From Pseudoduganella lutea (GTDB taxonomy: Bacteria; Pseudomonadota; Gammaproteobacteria; Burkholderiales; Burkholderiaceae_D), in NCBI RefSeq assembly GCF_004209755.1, contig NZ_CP035913.1, positions 2,604,001-2,668,000 on the forward strand: a stretch of 64,000 nucleotides of DNA, given 5' to 3'. The notes beneath the pieces were generated by a model. That model was not told the DNA's origin, made no database searches, and worked only from the letters and a program-made list of their open reading frames with translations. Both the position numbers and the translations under genes were made by a program. Every line of letters starts with the position of its first letter. Positions within the stretch are counted from its first letter, which is position 1. Of this stretch, positions 8,582 to 17,145 are shown one piece after another.

Positions 8582-9946
8582 TTACTTGCCCGCATACAGC
8601 TCGGGCAACGTCAGCACCGCTTCGAGGCCGCCGGTATCGCCATTGGCCAGGCTCAGCGTGGCGCCGTGCTGTTCGGCGATATTGCGGGCAATCGTCAGGC
8701 CCAGGCCGGTACCGCCCGATTCCCGCGAGCGCGACGTTTCGACCCGGTAGAACGGCTCGAACACCCGCGCCAGCTGGTCTTGCGGAATGCCCGGGCCTTC
8801 GTCACGGATACGGATGCGGGCCGCGCCGGCCAGCCGTTCGACCGTCACGTGGGCTTTCTGGCCATATTTCACGGCGTTGTCGATCAGGTTCACGAGGCAG
8901 CGCTGCACGTCCAGAGGCCTCCCCAGCAGCGCCATGCCGGCCCGGCCCTTCAGTTCGACCTGCTGGCCCGCATCGATCGCATCGGCGCACACGCTGTCGA
9001 GCAGGGAGTCGAGATCGAGCTTCTGCATCGTGCCGGTCGTGTCCATGCTGCGCGCCAGGTCGAGGCCTTCGCGGATCATCTGCTGCATGGCCGACAGGTC
9101 GCCGATCAGCTTTTGCTGCAGGTCGGCGTCGCTGACCTTTTCCAGGCGCAGGCGCATGCGGGTCAGCGGCGTTTGCAGGTCGTGCGTGATCGCGGCCAGC
9201 ATCTCGGTGCGCTGGATGATGTGCTGGCGGATCCGCCCCTGCATGGCATTGAATGCGGCACTTGCCTGGCGGATCTCGGCGGCACCGGCCAGTTCCAGCG
9301 GCGGCTTGTTGATGTCGTTGCCCAGGTCCTTCGCGGCCTGGGCCAGCTGCTTGACCGGGCGCACCGCCATCCGCGTGACGAAGTAGGCCAGGATGGCGAT
9401 GCACAGCAGGAAAGGCACGAACACGGCGTATTCATTGTGGCCGGTGGGGATCGAACCGCGCGGGGGCAGCACCGACAGCTTGAGCACTTGCCCATCCGTC
9501 ATGACGATCTTGACGGATTCGCATGTGCCCCGCCATGGGCCGGGGCCGAACAGCGTCATCGTGCTGGTACGCTGCTCGCATTGCGGCGGGCGCTCGGTCA
9601 TGGGAATCACCTGGAAATCGCGCGGCAGGCGCTGTGCCAGCGCGGTGGAGAATTCCGTGGCCGGGTGCAGCGTGAGATCGTTGTCGGTGGCGATCTCCAG
9701 CCGCATGCTGCTCTTGCTGGACACGGCCAGGTATTGCGCGCGCGATTCGGGCCGCACCACGTCGGTGGTTTCGATGATCTGCTCGGCACGCTCCAGCGCA
9801 TGGTAGGTGCGATAACGTTCCAGCGTGCGCTGGCGTTCGTTGACGGCCAGCCATTGCGTGAGCGCGGCGGAAGCGACAATGCCGACCATGAGCGCGAAGA
9901 ACACGCGCCCGGTCATGGAGTTGACGAAATTTTTCAGCGTGCTCAC
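8582..9946 (-). CDS. Sensor histidine kinase (EnvZ/BaeS/CpxA-like)
   Basis: A 454-residue inner-membrane kinase from a GTG start at 9946, chosen because it has a purine-rich site (GGGAGCGGAG) and lies 19 bp after the response regulator stop; the longer upstream frame overlaps the regulator gene. TM1 is at about residues 13-30, a periplasmic sensor at 31-173, TM2 at 174-194 and HAMP at about 195-245. The phospho-acceptor is His255 in AAITHDLQTPLTR. The catalytic domain has the N box (NLIDNAVKYG), DEGPGIP and GTGLGLTIARN. The H-box variant HDLQTP instead of HELRTP occurs in a recognised subgroup. It partners with the upstream response regulator. Confidence 0.92.
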   Translation of the reverse strand: MSTLKNFVNSMTGRVFFALMVGIVASAALTQWLAVNERQRTLERYRTYHALERAEQIIETTDVVRPESRAQYLAVSSKSSMRLEIATDNDLTLHPATEFSTALAQRLPRDFQVIPMTERPPQCEQRTSTMTLFGPGPWRGTCESVKIVMTDGQVLKLSVLPPRGSIPTGHNEYAVFVPFLLCIAILAYFVTRMAVRPVKQLAQAAKDLGNDINKPPLELAGAAEIRQASAAFNAMQGRIRQHIIQRTEMLAAITHDLQTPLTRMRLRLEKVSDADLQQKLIGDLSAMQQMIREGLDLARSMDTTGTMQKLDLDSLLDSVCADAIDAGQQVELKGRAGMALLGRPLDVQRCLVNLIDNAVKYGQKAHVTVERLAGAARIRIRDEGPGIPQDQLARVFEPFYRVETSRSRESGGTGLGLTIARNIAEQHGATLSLANGDTGGLEAVLTLPELYAGK

Positions 9947-9965
9947 CGGCCGCTCCGCTCCCTGG

Positions 9966-10691
9966 TCACGCGCGTGGCTCGACCGATACGGCGCCGGCCA
10001 GCACATAGCCGCCATTGCGCACCGTCTTGATGATCTGCGGCACCCGCGCATCCTCGCCCAGCTTTTGCCGCAGGCGGCTGATCTGGATATCGATCGAGCG
10101 GTCGAATGGATCGGCATCGCGACCCTGGGTCAGGTTCAGCAACTGGTCGCGGTTCAGCACGCGATTCGGGTGCTCGAGGAATACTTTCAGCAGGCGGAAC
10201 TCGGCACCCGACAGCATGATGACCACGCCTTCCGGGTTCAGCAGGTGACGCGCGGTGAGGTCGAGCGTCCAGTTCGAGAAACGGATCTGCGACGCCTTGT
10301 CCATGCCGCTGGAGGGCATTGAGTTACTGCGACGCAACACGCTGCGGATGCGGGCCAGCAGCTCGCGCGGTTCGAATGGCTTGGGCAGGTAGTCGTCGGC
10401 GCCCATCTCGAGGCCGAGGATGCGGTCCAGCGGCTCGCTGCGGGCGGTGAGCATGATCACGGGCAGGTTCGAATGCGCACGCAGCTTGCGGCACAGCGTG
10501 AGGCCATCCTCGCCCGGCATGTTCAGGTCCAGCACGATGAGGTCGGGCTTGGTTTCGTCCAGCAGCTTCCACATGGCCGTGCCATCCGCCGCGCCGAACG
10601 TGCGGTAGCCATTGGTCTCCAGGTAATCCGCCAGCAGCGTGCGGATATCGCGATCGTCGTCGACGATCAGAATGCTAGATGTGGGTTCCAT
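9966..10691 (-). CDS. OmpR-family response regulator (BaeR/CpxR/RstA-like)
   Basis: A 241-residue DNA-binding regulator. The receiver domain (about 1-120) has the acidic triad DDD at 11-13, phospho-acceptor Asp55 in LIVLDLNMPG, the conserved Thr in MLTARSE and the Lys in LPKPFEPRE. The C-terminal winged helix ends with DRSIDIQISRLRQKLGEDARVPQIIKTVRNGGYVL. The ATG at 10691 starts the canonical sequence, but a GGAGG abuts it with no spacer; a TTG at 10727 is the alternative. It is the first gene of a minus-strand series leading through its kinase to an RND pump, and it diverges from a Spy-like gene, so it is probably an envelope-stress regulator. Confidence 0.92.
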   Translation of the reverse strand: MEPTSSILIVDDDRDIRTLLADYLETNGYRTFGAADGTAMWKLLDETKPDLIVLDLNMPGEDGLTLCRKLRAHSNLPVIMLTARSEPLDRILGLEMGADDYLPKPFEPRELLARIRSVLRRSNSMPSSGMDKASQIRFSNWTLDLTARHLLNPEGVVIMLSGAEFRLLKVFLEHPNRVLNRDQLLNLTQGRDADPFDRSIDIQISRLRQKLGEDARVPQIIKTVRNGGYVLAGAVSVEPRA

Positions 10692-10734
10692 CCTCCAATT
10701 ATCGCCAGTTCGGCAGAGGAAGACCAACGGCGGT

Positions 10735-10750
10735 TTGTATCGTCTTGTAT
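10735..10750. promoter_or_regulatory. TTGTAT direct repeats in the regulator/Spy intergenic region
   Basis: Two TTGTAT hexamers exactly 10 bp apart (10735 and 10745), with an inverted copy ATACAA at 10795-10800, lie in the 210-bp divergent region between the response regulator and the Spy-like gene. The spacing suits tandem binding by an OmpR-family protein. This is weak positional evidence only. Confidence 0.3.
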
Positions 10751-10901
10751 ATGCAGCGCGGTTTTTTCATGTGGCAGCAAAGGGAAACAAACAGATACAA
10801 AACCGGGCGTTCGCGAAACTTCGTGGAAACACGGCGTTGAGAAACTGTTTTCCGTGCAGTGCTGCAAGCACATTCGAATTGACTCCATAAAGGATTTAAA
10901 A

Positions 10902-11363
10902 ATGAACATCCTGCGTAAAAATATTATTGTCGGTATGACCGTACTGAGCATTGGTTCCGCCGCCATTGCGGCCCCTGCCGCTGAAACGGCGCAGCACCGC
11001 GCTTATGCGGAAACGAAGTTCGATCCGGTGAAGCGCGCCGAACGGATCGAGCAGCGTCAGCAGAAATTGCACGATGCGCTGAAACTGACGGCAAATCAGG
11101 AAACTGCCTGGAAAACCTATATCGCGGCCATCAAGCCCCAACAACCGGTTGGCCGGGCGGATCGCGTATCGTTCAAGGAATTGAATGCGCCACAACGTGC
11201 GGAGAAAAGGCTCGAGTTATCGAAAGCGCGTATCGCACATCAGGAAACCCGCCTGGAAGCACTGAAGACGTTTTACGCGACGTTGACGCCGGAGCAGCAA
11301 AAAGTGTTCGATGAGCAGCGCGGCCACGGGAAGCACAGGGGCCGTGCGCATCGTCACGGCTGA
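10902..11363 (+). CDS. Spy/CpxP-like periplasmic LTXXQ protein
   Basis: A 153-residue exported protein with a signal peptide (about 1-23, ending in AIAAPA) and an all-helical basic body. Two LTXXQ motifs typical of the Spy/CpxP family are present: LTANQ at 62-66 and LTPEQ at 128-132; the C-terminus is His/Arg/Gly-rich. Spy is an ATP-independent periplasmic chaperone, and CpxP is a chaperone and inhibitor of the Cpx sensor. A good ribosome site (AAAGGA) precedes the ATG. The gene is divergent from an OmpR-type two-component system and is a probable target or modulator of it. A strong terminator follows. Confidence 0.85.
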   Translation: MNILRKNIIVGMTVLSIGSAAIAAPAAETAQHRAYAETKFDPVKRAERIEQRQQKLHDALKLTANQETAWKTYIAAIKPQQPVGRADRVSFKELNAPQRAEKRLELSKARIAHQETRLEALKTFYATLTPEQQKVFDEQRGHGKHRGRAHRHG

Positions 11364-11379
11364 TCGATGACCTAGTCCA

Positions 11380-11406
11380 GGGACGGTGCGCCGTCCCCTT
11401 TTTTTC
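11380..11406 (+). terminator. Intrinsic terminator of the Spy-like gene
   Basis: Arms GGGACGG and CCGTCCC with loop TGCG, followed by a C and a run of seven T, 17 bp after the stop codon. Confidence 0.9.
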
Positions 11407-11503
11407 TTCATTGCATGCCAGATTCTGGCCTGATCGTGCCTGATTCTGGCTTTGTCGACCTGATCTGGCCTCCTTGGCACACCGGTGTGCGAAGAACAGG
11501 CGT

Positions 11504-11526
11504 AAAAAAAGCGCCCTGAGGCGCTT
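11504..11526 (-). terminator. Intrinsic terminator of dsbD
   Basis: On the minus strand, AAGCGCC and GGCGCTT arms around a 4-base loop are followed by a run of seven T, 20 bp after the dsbD stop codon. Confidence 0.88.
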
Positions 11527-11545
11527 GGCATCAAGCGTGGCTGGA

Positions 11546-13327
11546 TCACTCCAGCTTGCTCAGCGATACGAGAAACCGGTCGGCTCCCTGGAAACCGATC
11601 ACGCGGCTGTCGGCGATTTCCCGGCCATTGCGATCGAAGAAAATAATGCCGGGTGGGCCGAACAAGGTGAATCGCTTCAACAGCTGCTTGTCGTCCTCAT
11701 TATTCGCCGTGACATCTGCCTGAAGCAGGATCGTGTTTTTCAGGCGTTCCTGAACTGCGGGCGCGACAAATGTAAGTTTCTCCATTTCCTTGCAGGCGAC
11801 GCACCAGTCGGCATAGAAATCGAGCATGACGGTTTTACCGCCCGTGTCGGCCAATACCCGGTCCAGTTCAGCCACGCTTTTGATGCGCTTGAAATGCAGT
11901 TCATTCCCGACGGCACCGCGCAAATGCGCCAGCGGCGCCAAGGGATCGCGTGCGCCAGTGGCGACACCGATCATTTGCACGATGCCGAAGCCGATGAATG
12001 CCGCCGCTGCCAATTGGGCCGGCCAGCCCTTGTGGTGCCGGAACAGATAAATACCATAGGCGATTCCCAGCAGCGTCCATCCGGCCATTTGCACGATGCC
12101 GGGCAATACAGGGGAAACAAGCCACCATGCCATTGCCAGCAGTAATACGCCAAAGAAGCGCTTGACCGTATCCATCCAGGCGCCCGCTTTCGGCAACAGT
12201 GCGCCAGCCGATACGCCGACCAGGATCAGCGGCAAGCTCATGCCGACAGCCATCGAGAACAGCGCGGTGCCGCCGATCACCACGTCGCGGGTCTGGCTGA
12301 TATACACGAGGGCGCCGGCCAGCGGTGCGGCCACGCAGGGGCCGACGATGAGCGCCGAAATGGCGCCCATGGCAAACACGCCGGCCAGCTTGCCGCCGGC
12401 ACGGCGTCCGGATGCGGCGGCCAGACGGGTCTGGACCGCGGCGGGCACTTGCAGTTCATACACGCCAAACATGGACAGGGCGAGCACGACCATCAGCGCG
12501 CCGAAAGCGCCGAGCACCCACGGGTTTTGCAAGGCCGCCGCGAGGCCTTCGCCGGCCAGGCCCGCGGCGATACCGAGCCCGGTATAGACGATCGCCATGC
12601 CCAATGAATAGCTCAGTGACAAGACAAAGCCGCGCCCACGGCCCGCCTGGCGGCCTTCGCCAACGACGATCGACGACAGGATCGGCACCATCGGCAGCAC
12701 GCATGGCGTGAAGGCCAGGCCGAGGCCGAGCAGCAGGAACAGGGGCACAATGACGGTCATCCGTCCGCCCTGCAGCGCGCCTTCAATGCGGCCCAGCTCG
12801 CTTTGGGGCGCACTGGCGGCCGGCGCCGCTGCCTCTGCCGGCATGTCCATGGCCGGATCGCCGGGGCGGCTCATCGATGGCAAGCCCAACGCCCCGCCGG
12901 ACGCCATGGCGCCGCCCGTGGGAGACAGACGCGCCGTCGCATCCTGCGGCGAATAGCACAGGCCCTTGTCCGAACATCCCTGGCCGGTAGCCGTCAGCGT
13001 GAAGGCGCCGGCAGCTTCGGCCGGCACGCGGATCGTCACGCGGTGGCGATAGGTTTCCACGTCCTTGTTGAACGTTTCATCGAACTTGACCTTGCCGGGC
13101 GGGATGGTCGGGTTACCCAGCTGCGCTCCTGCCGCGCGAAATTTGAACTGCTCGCGGTACATGTAGTAGCCCTCGGCGATCTGCCAGGTGGCTTCGACGG
13201 TGTTCGCATCGGCCATGCGTGCCGAGAACTGGAAGGCGACGTTGGGCGGCAGGAAGTCTTCCTCGGCATGCGCCGGGAACGACAGGATGAGGGCCAACAG
13301 GATGAGGATGCGGGAAAGGAAGGGCAT
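11546..13327 (-). CDS. dsbD: Thiol:disulfide interchange protein DsbD
   Basis: A 593-residue inner-membrane protein that carries electrons from cytoplasmic thioredoxin to periplasmic DsbC, DsbG and CcmG. The order is signal peptide (1-21), an alpha domain with the redox pair Cys118/Cys124 (GCSDKGLCYSP), a low-complexity linker (about 135-180), an eight-helix beta domain with CCxP-like FTPCVLPMVP (Cys209) and a second membrane cysteine in GPCVAAPLAG, and a C-terminal thioredoxin-like gamma domain with WCVACKEME. All six expected cysteines are present. It is transcribed alone, with terminators on both sides. Length matches the family. Confidence 0.95.
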   Translation of the reverse strand: MPFLSRILILLALILSFPAHAEEDFLPPNVAFQFSARMADANTVEATWQIAEGYYMYREQFKFRAAGAQLGNPTIPPGKVKFDETFNKDVETYRHRVTIRVPAEAAGAFTLTATGQGCSDKGLCYSPQDATARLSPTGGAMASGGALGLPSMSRPGDPAMDMPAEAAAPAASAPQSELGRIEGALQGGRMTVIVPLFLLLGLGLAFTPCVLPMVPILSSIVVGEGRQAGRGRGFVLSLSYSLGMAIVYTGLGIAAGLAGEGLAAALQNPWVLGAFGALMVVLALSMFGVYELQVPAAVQTRLAAASGRRAGGKLAGVFAMGAISALIVGPCVAAPLAGALVYISQTRDVVIGGTALFSMAVGMSLPLILVGVSAGALLPKAGAWMDTVKRFFGVLLLAMAWWLVSPVLPGIVQMAGWTLLGIAYGIYLFRHHKGWPAQLAAAAFIGFGIVQMIGVATGARDPLAPLAHLRGAVGNELHFKRIKSVAELDRVLADTGGKTVMLDFYADWCVACKEMEKLTFVAPAVQERLKNTILLQADVTANNEDDKQLLKRFTLFGPPGIIFFDRNGREIADSRVIGFQGADRFLVSLSKLE

Positions 13328-13395
13328 ACGGCGACTCGGCGGGGTGAACCCCGAGATGGTATCCCTAAATGCACGAACGATGGGCTGTGGAAAAG

Positions 13396-13421
13396 AAAAA
13401 GCCGGGCAAGCCCGGCTTTTT
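13396..13421. terminator. Bidirectional terminator between rplQ and dsbD
   Basis: Twelve-bp arms AAAAAGCCGGGC and GCCCGGCTTTTT around AA give a T tract on either strand. It lies 16 bp after the rplQ stop and ends the ribosomal protein block. Confidence 0.9.
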
Positions 13422-13436
13422 CATGACTGGCGAAGA

Positions 13437-13835
13437 TTACTCTTCAGCGGTCGGTGCTGCTTCGATGTCGCTTGGTTCCGGACGGTCCAGCAGTTCGACG
13501 TAGGCCATCGGTGCATTGTCGCCAACGCGGAAGCCCATCTTCAGGATGCGCAGGTAGCCGCCGTTACGGGTAGCGTAGCGCGGGCCCAGTTCAGCGAACA
13601 GCTTCTGGACGATTTCGCGGTCGCGCAGACGGGCGAATGCCAGGCGCTTGTTAGCCAGCGTGTCGGTCTTGCCCAGGGTCAGGATCGGCTCGACGACGCG
13701 ACGCAGTTCCTTGGCTTTCGGCACGGTGGTCTTGATGGCTTCATGACGCAGCAGCGAAACGGTCATGTTGCGCAGCATTGCCAGACGGTGGGACGAGGTA
13801 CGGTTCAGTTTACGGAGGCCGTGACGGTGACGCAT
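13437..13835 (-). CDS. rplQ: 50S ribosomal protein L17
   Basis: A 132-residue protein of the large subunit near the peptide exit region. The N-terminus ([20 protein letters not shown]) and the [19 protein letters not shown] segment are diagnostic. The C-terminus carries a short acidic Ala/Glu tail (EAAPTAEE) beyond the core fold, as in other betaproteobacteria. It is the last gene of the alpha operon, 114 bp downstream of rpoA, and is closed by a strong terminator. Confidence 0.98.
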   Translation of the reverse strand: MRHRHGLRKLNRTSSHRLAMLRNMTVSLLRHEAIKTTVPKAKELRRVVEPILTLGKTDTLANKRLAFARLRDREIVQKLFAELGPRYATRNGGYLRILKMGFRVGDNAPMAYVELLDRPEPSDIEAAPTAEE

Positions 13836-13949
13836 GGTACTTCCTTTCGAGGTGTTTAATTCCGGACTCTTCGATCGCCAATGGCGCGGGTCGGTTAATA
13901 AGGGTAAAACGCCCGCGGCGACATGCCGCGGGCGGGTACTGCATATGAA

Positions 13950-14927
13950 TTACTTCTCGAGACCTGCGGGCGGCCAGTTTTCCAGCTTCATGCCCAGGGT
14001 CAGGCCGCGCGAGGCCAGCACTTCCTTGATCTCGTTCAGCGACTTGCGGCCCAGGTTCGGCGTCTTCAGCAGCTCGTTTTCCGAACGCTGGATCAGGTCG
14101 CCGATGTAGTAGATGTTCTCGGCCTTCAGGCAGTTCGCCGAACGCACGGTCAGTTCCAGGTCGTCGACCGGGCGCAGCAGGATCGGATCGACCAGCGGAG
14201 CACGCGACGGTGCTTCGGCAGTGGCTTCCGTGCCTTCCAGCGCAGCGAACACGTTCAGCTGGTCGACCAGCACGCGTGCGGACTGGCGGATCGCTTCTTC
14301 CGGCGTGATCACGCCGTTCGTTTCGATGTTGATGATCAGCTTGTCCAGGTCGGTACGCTGTTCCACGCGGGCCGATTCCACGGCATACGAAACACGGCGC
14401 ACTGGCGAGAACGATGCGTCCAGGATGATGCGGCCGATCGTCTTGTTCGTGTCTTCGGACAGGCGGCGCACGTTACCTGGCACATAGCCACGGCCTTTTT
14501 CGACCTTGATCTGCATGTCCAGCTTGCCACCGGCGGTCAGGTGAGCGATCACGTGATCCGGGTTGATCAGTTCCACGTCGTGCGGCAGGTCGATATCCGA
14601 TGCCAGCACGGCGCCTTCGCCCTCTTTCTTCAGCGTGAGGGTGACGGAATCGCGGTTGTGGACCTTGAAGACCACGCCCTTCAGGTTCAGCAGCAGGTCG
14701 ACCACGTCTTCCTGCACGCCATCCAGCGACGAGTACTCGTGCACGACGCCGGCGATGGTGACTTCGGTCGGCGCGTAGCCGATCATCGACGACAGCAGCA
14801 CGCGACGCAGGGCGTTGCCCAGCGTGTGGCCGTAGCCGCGCTCGAACGGTTCCATCACGACTTTAGCGTGACCGGCGCCCAGCGCTTCGACGTCGATGAT
14901 ACGTGGCTTCAACAAACTGTTTTGCAT
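13950..14927 (-). CDS. rpoA: DNA-directed RNA polymerase subunit alpha
   Basis: A 325-residue alpha subunit. The N-terminal domain (about 1-230), which dimerises and assembles beta and beta', includes [22 protein letters not shown]; a linker with Ala/Glu-rich sequence follows. The C-terminal domain (about 250-325), which contacts UP elements and activators, has the helix-hairpin-helix stretch [20 protein letters not shown]. It has a good AAAGGA site. A terminator-like hairpin lies between rpsD and rpoA, so part of its transcription may start in that gap. Confidence 0.98.
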   Translation of the reverse strand: MQNSLLKPRIIDVEALGAGHAKVVMEPFERGYGHTLGNALRRVLLSSMIGYAPTEVTIAGVVHEYSSLDGVQEDVVDLLLNLKGVVFKVHNRDSVTLTLKKEGEGAVLASDIDLPHDVELINPDHVIAHLTAGGKLDMQIKVEKGRGYVPGNVRRLSEDTNKTIGRIILDASFSPVRRVSYAVESARVEQRTDLDKLIINIETNGVITPEEAIRQSARVLVDQLNVFAALEGTEATAEAPSRAPLVDPILLRPVDDLELTVRSANCLKAENIYYIGDLIQRSENELLKTPNLGRKSLNEIKEVLASRGLTLGMKLENWPPAGLEK

Positions 14928-14986
14928 TGAAATGTCCTTTTCATTACCCTCGGCTCGTTACACCGATAAGGCTGATGGCATTAGTG

Positions 14987-15041
14987 AAAAAGCCCACTCG
15001 ATCGAGTGGGCAGGTGCCAGGCCTTCCAATGGAAGGCTTGG
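14987..15041 (-). terminator. Tandem hairpins with T tract between rpsD and rpoA
   Basis: A hairpin at 15017-15041 (arms of 11 bp with one G-U pair, loop AAT) is followed by a perfect 20-bp palindrome at 14992-15011 (half GCCCACTCGA) and then, on the minus strand, five T. The second part has the form of an intrinsic terminator or attenuator inside the alpha operon, 60 bp upstream of rpoA. Confidence 0.6.
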
Positions 15042-15078
15042 CGAACTGAATGTGCTTCGACTGCGATTGCCGCGAAGA

Positions 15079-15702
15079 TTAACGCGAGTACAGTTCGACG
15101 ATCAGCGATTCGTTGACGTCGGCAGCGATTTCGCTACGTTCCGGGAACGACTTGAAGGTGCCTTCCATTTTCTTGGAATCGACCGACACCCATGCCGGCA
15201 TGCCGACTTGTTCTGCCAGCGACAGCGCTTCCAGGATACGGGTCTGCTTCTTGGCCTTTTCACGCACGGCGATCACGTCGCCGGTCTTGACCACGTACGA
15301 AGCGATGTTCACGACATTGCCGTTCACGGTGAAGGCCTTGTGCGATACCAGCTGACGCGCTTCAGCGCGGGTCGAGCCGAAGCCCATGCGGTATGCAACG
15401 TTGTCCAGGCGGGTTTCCAGCAGCGTCAGCAGCGTTTCGCCGGTGTTGCCCTTGCGACGGTCGGCTTCGGCGAAGTAACGGCGGAACTGGCGTTCCAGGA
15501 TGCCGTACATACGCTTGACCTTCTGCTTTTCGCGCAGCTGGTTGCCGTAGTCGGAGGTGCGGGCACCCGACTTGACGCCGTGCTGGCCAGGCTTCACGTC
15601 CAGCTTGCACTTCGAATCCAGCGAGCGGCGGGCGCTCTTCAGGAACAGGTCGGTGCCTTCACGGCGGGAGAGTTTTGCTTTCGGTCCGATATAACGTGCC
15701 AC
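15079..15702 (-). CDS. rpsD: 30S ribosomal protein S4
   Basis: A 207-residue primary 16S rRNA binder that nucleates small-subunit assembly; in enterics it also represses its own operon. The start is GTG at 15702, giving [21 protein letters not shown] with an AAGGAAAA site; the frame extended to 15765 adds unrelated sequence. An S4 RNA-binding domain lies at about 95-160 ([27 protein letters not shown]). There is no zinc CxxC set, so this is the zinc-free form. It is unusually far from rpsK, with a 264-bp gap. Confidence 0.98.
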   Translation of the reverse strand: MARYIGPKAKLSRREGTDLFLKSARRSLDSKCKLDVKPGQHGVKSGARTSDYGNQLREKQKVKRMYGILERQFRRYFAEADRRKGNTGETLLTLLETRLDNVAYRMGFGSTRAEARQLVSHKAFTVNGNVVNIASYVVKTGDVIAVREKAKKQTRILEALSLAEQVGMPAWVSVDSKKMEGTFKSFPERSEIAADVNESLIVELYSR

Positions 15703-15919
15703 GGTGTTTTCCTTAAATATTAGATGACGCCCCAGGGTCACATCCACTACGCGCATCGAGTGCACGCAAGAGCTGTGAAGCAGGCGCTAGTCTGACCCTC
15801 TAATCCGTCAGACAGTGGCTCAACAAGCCCGCCGACCAGAAATCGACAGGCAAAAATAGCCGGACAGTGTAACCGTTTCCGATCAACTGTTCCAGCAATT
15901 TTTACTTCGGTGTGACGGT

Positions 15920-15943
15920 GGCCGGTTCGCGAGGGAACCGGCC
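15920..15943. other. GC-rich hairpin downstream of rpsK
   Basis: Nine-bp arms GGCCGGTTC and GAACCGGCC with a 6-base loop lie 23 bp after the rpsK stop. There is no T tract. It occupies the unusually long rpsK-rpsD gap (15703-15966) and may be a pause, processing or protein-binding site. Confidence 0.5.
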
Positions 15944-15966
15944 ATGGTCAATGCATCCGATGGTGC

Positions 15967-16371
15967 TTAGATGCGGCGACGCTTCGGCGGACGGCAGCCG
16001 TTGTGCGGCACTGGCGTCACGTCCTGGATCTCGGTGATCTTGATGCCCAGGTTGTTCAGCGCGCGAACAGCGGATTCACGACCAGGACCTGGGCCCTTGA
16101 TACGCACTTCCAGGTTCTTCACGCCGCATTCCTGTGCAACTTTACCAGCCGCTTCGGCAGCAACCTGCGCTGCGAACGGGGTCGACTTACGGGAGCCCTT
16201 GAAGCCGGCGCCGCCCGAAGTTGCCCACGACAGGGCATTGCCCTGGCGGTCGGTGATCGTGATGATCGTGTTGTTGAAGGAAGCGTGAACGTGAGCGATG
16301 CCTTCAGCGACGTTCTTCTTGACCTTCTTGCGAACGCGTGCTGCTGCAGCGCTGCTTTGTTGCTTAGCCAT
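15967..16371 (-). CDS. rpsK: 30S ribosomal protein S11
   Basis: A 134-residue protein of the 30S platform near the mRNA exit. The N-terminus is Lys/Ala-rich (residues 1-20), and the core contains [22 protein letters not shown]. The C-terminus [17 protein letters not shown] has the Asn-Gly dipeptide that is converted to isoaspartate in E. coli S11. It lies 14 bp after rpsM. Confidence 0.98.
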   Translation of the reverse strand: MAKQQSSAAAARVRKKVKKNVAEGIAHVHASFNNTIITITDRQGNALSWATSGGAGFKGSRKSTPFAAQVAAEAAGKVAQECGVKNLEVRIKGPGPGRESAVRALNNLGIKITEIQDVTPVPHNGCRPPKRRRI

Positions 16372-16385
16372 AGTGGTTTCCTAGA

Positions 16386-16751
16386 TTATTTCTTCAGCGA
16401 TTGAGCGGCTTTGCGCGGACCTTTGCGGGTACGTGCATTGGTGCGGGTGCGCTGGCCGCGGACCGGCAGGCCCTTGCGGTGACGCATGCCGCGATAGCAA
16501 CCCAGGTCCATCAGACGCTTGATGTTCATCGACAGTTCACGGCGCAGGTCGCCTTCAACAACGAACTTGCCGATCTCATCACGCAGCTTTTCCAGCTCGC
16601 TGTCGTCCAGGTCCTTGATCTTCTTGTTGGTCGCAACACCCGTTTGCGCGCAGATGAACTGCGCGCGCGGGCGGCCGATACCGTAAATTGCCGTCAGGCC
16701 GATCACGGTGTGCTGATGATTTGGGATGTTAACCCCTGCAATACGTGCCAT
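16386..16751 (-). CDS. rpsM: 30S ribosomal protein S13
   Basis: A 121-residue head protein that forms bridges to the 50S subunit and touches P-site tRNA. It begins [26 protein letters not shown] (helix-hairpin-helix) and ends with the basic tail [19 protein letters not shown] that reaches the decoding region. It sits between rpmJ and rpsK in the standard order. Confidence 0.98.
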   Translation of the reverse strand: MARIAGVNIPNHQHTVIGLTAIYGIGRPRAQFICAQTGVATNKKIKDLDDSELEKLRDEIGKFVVEGDLRRELSMNIKRLMDLGCYRGMRHRKGLPVRGQRTRTNARTRKGPRKAAQSLKK

Positions 16752-16765
16752 TCGTTATTCCTCGA

Positions 16766-16879
16766 TTAACCTTGACGCTGCTTGTGACGCGGTTCGACGC
16801 AGATAACACGAACGACGCCTTTGCGCTTGATGATCTTGCAGTTGCGGCAGATCCGCTTGACTGAAGCGTTAACTTTCAT
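16766..16879 (-). CDS. rpmJ: 50S ribosomal protein L36
   Basis: This 37-residue gene is easy to miss because it is so short. Translating the minus strand from ATG at 16879 gives [20 protein letters not shown] and continues to PRHKQRQG before the stop at 16766-16768. Cys11, Cys14, Cys27 and His32 form the zinc ribbon of the C+ form. It lies between infA and rpsM, the usual position, with 14 bp to rpsM. Confidence 0.96.
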   Translation of the reverse strand: MKVNASVKRICRNCKIIKRKGVVRVICVEPRHKQRQG

Positions 16880-16912
16880 TTTGCACTCTCTTCTTGGATT
16901 CGATACTTAAAA

Positions 16913-17131
16913 TTACTTGGTCCGGAACACAATACGGGCCCGGGAGAGGTCGTACGGCGTCAACTCCACCGTCACCTTGTCACCGGGGAGAATGCGGATA
17001 TAGTTCATCCGCATTTTACCCGAAATGTGGCCGAGCACCACGTGGCCGTTTTCCAGCTTTACTCGAAACGTTGCATTCGGGAGATTCTCCAGAATCTCGC
17101 CCTGCATCTGTATAACGTCGTCTTTTGCCAT
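16913..17131 (-). CDS. infA: Translation initiation factor IF-1
   Basis: A 72-residue OB-fold protein that binds the 30S A site during initiation and assists IF-2 and IF-3. The sequence [20 protein letters not shown] with the [20 protein letters not shown] core is diagnostic. The location between secY and rpmJ is characteristic of alpha- and betaproteobacteria; E. coli has infA elsewhere. Confidence 0.98.
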   Translation of the reverse strand: MAKDDVIQMQGEILENLPNATFRVKLENGHVVLGHISGKMRMNYIRILPGDKVTVELTPYDLSRARIVFRTK

Positions 17132-17145
17132 AGTGACCTTATCGC

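Noticed and set aside
9947..10117. N-terminal extension of the histidine kinase by 57 codons
   Set aside because: It overlaps the response regulator gene in another frame and reads Arg/Ser/Cys-rich; the GTG at 9946 with a good ribosome site fits better.
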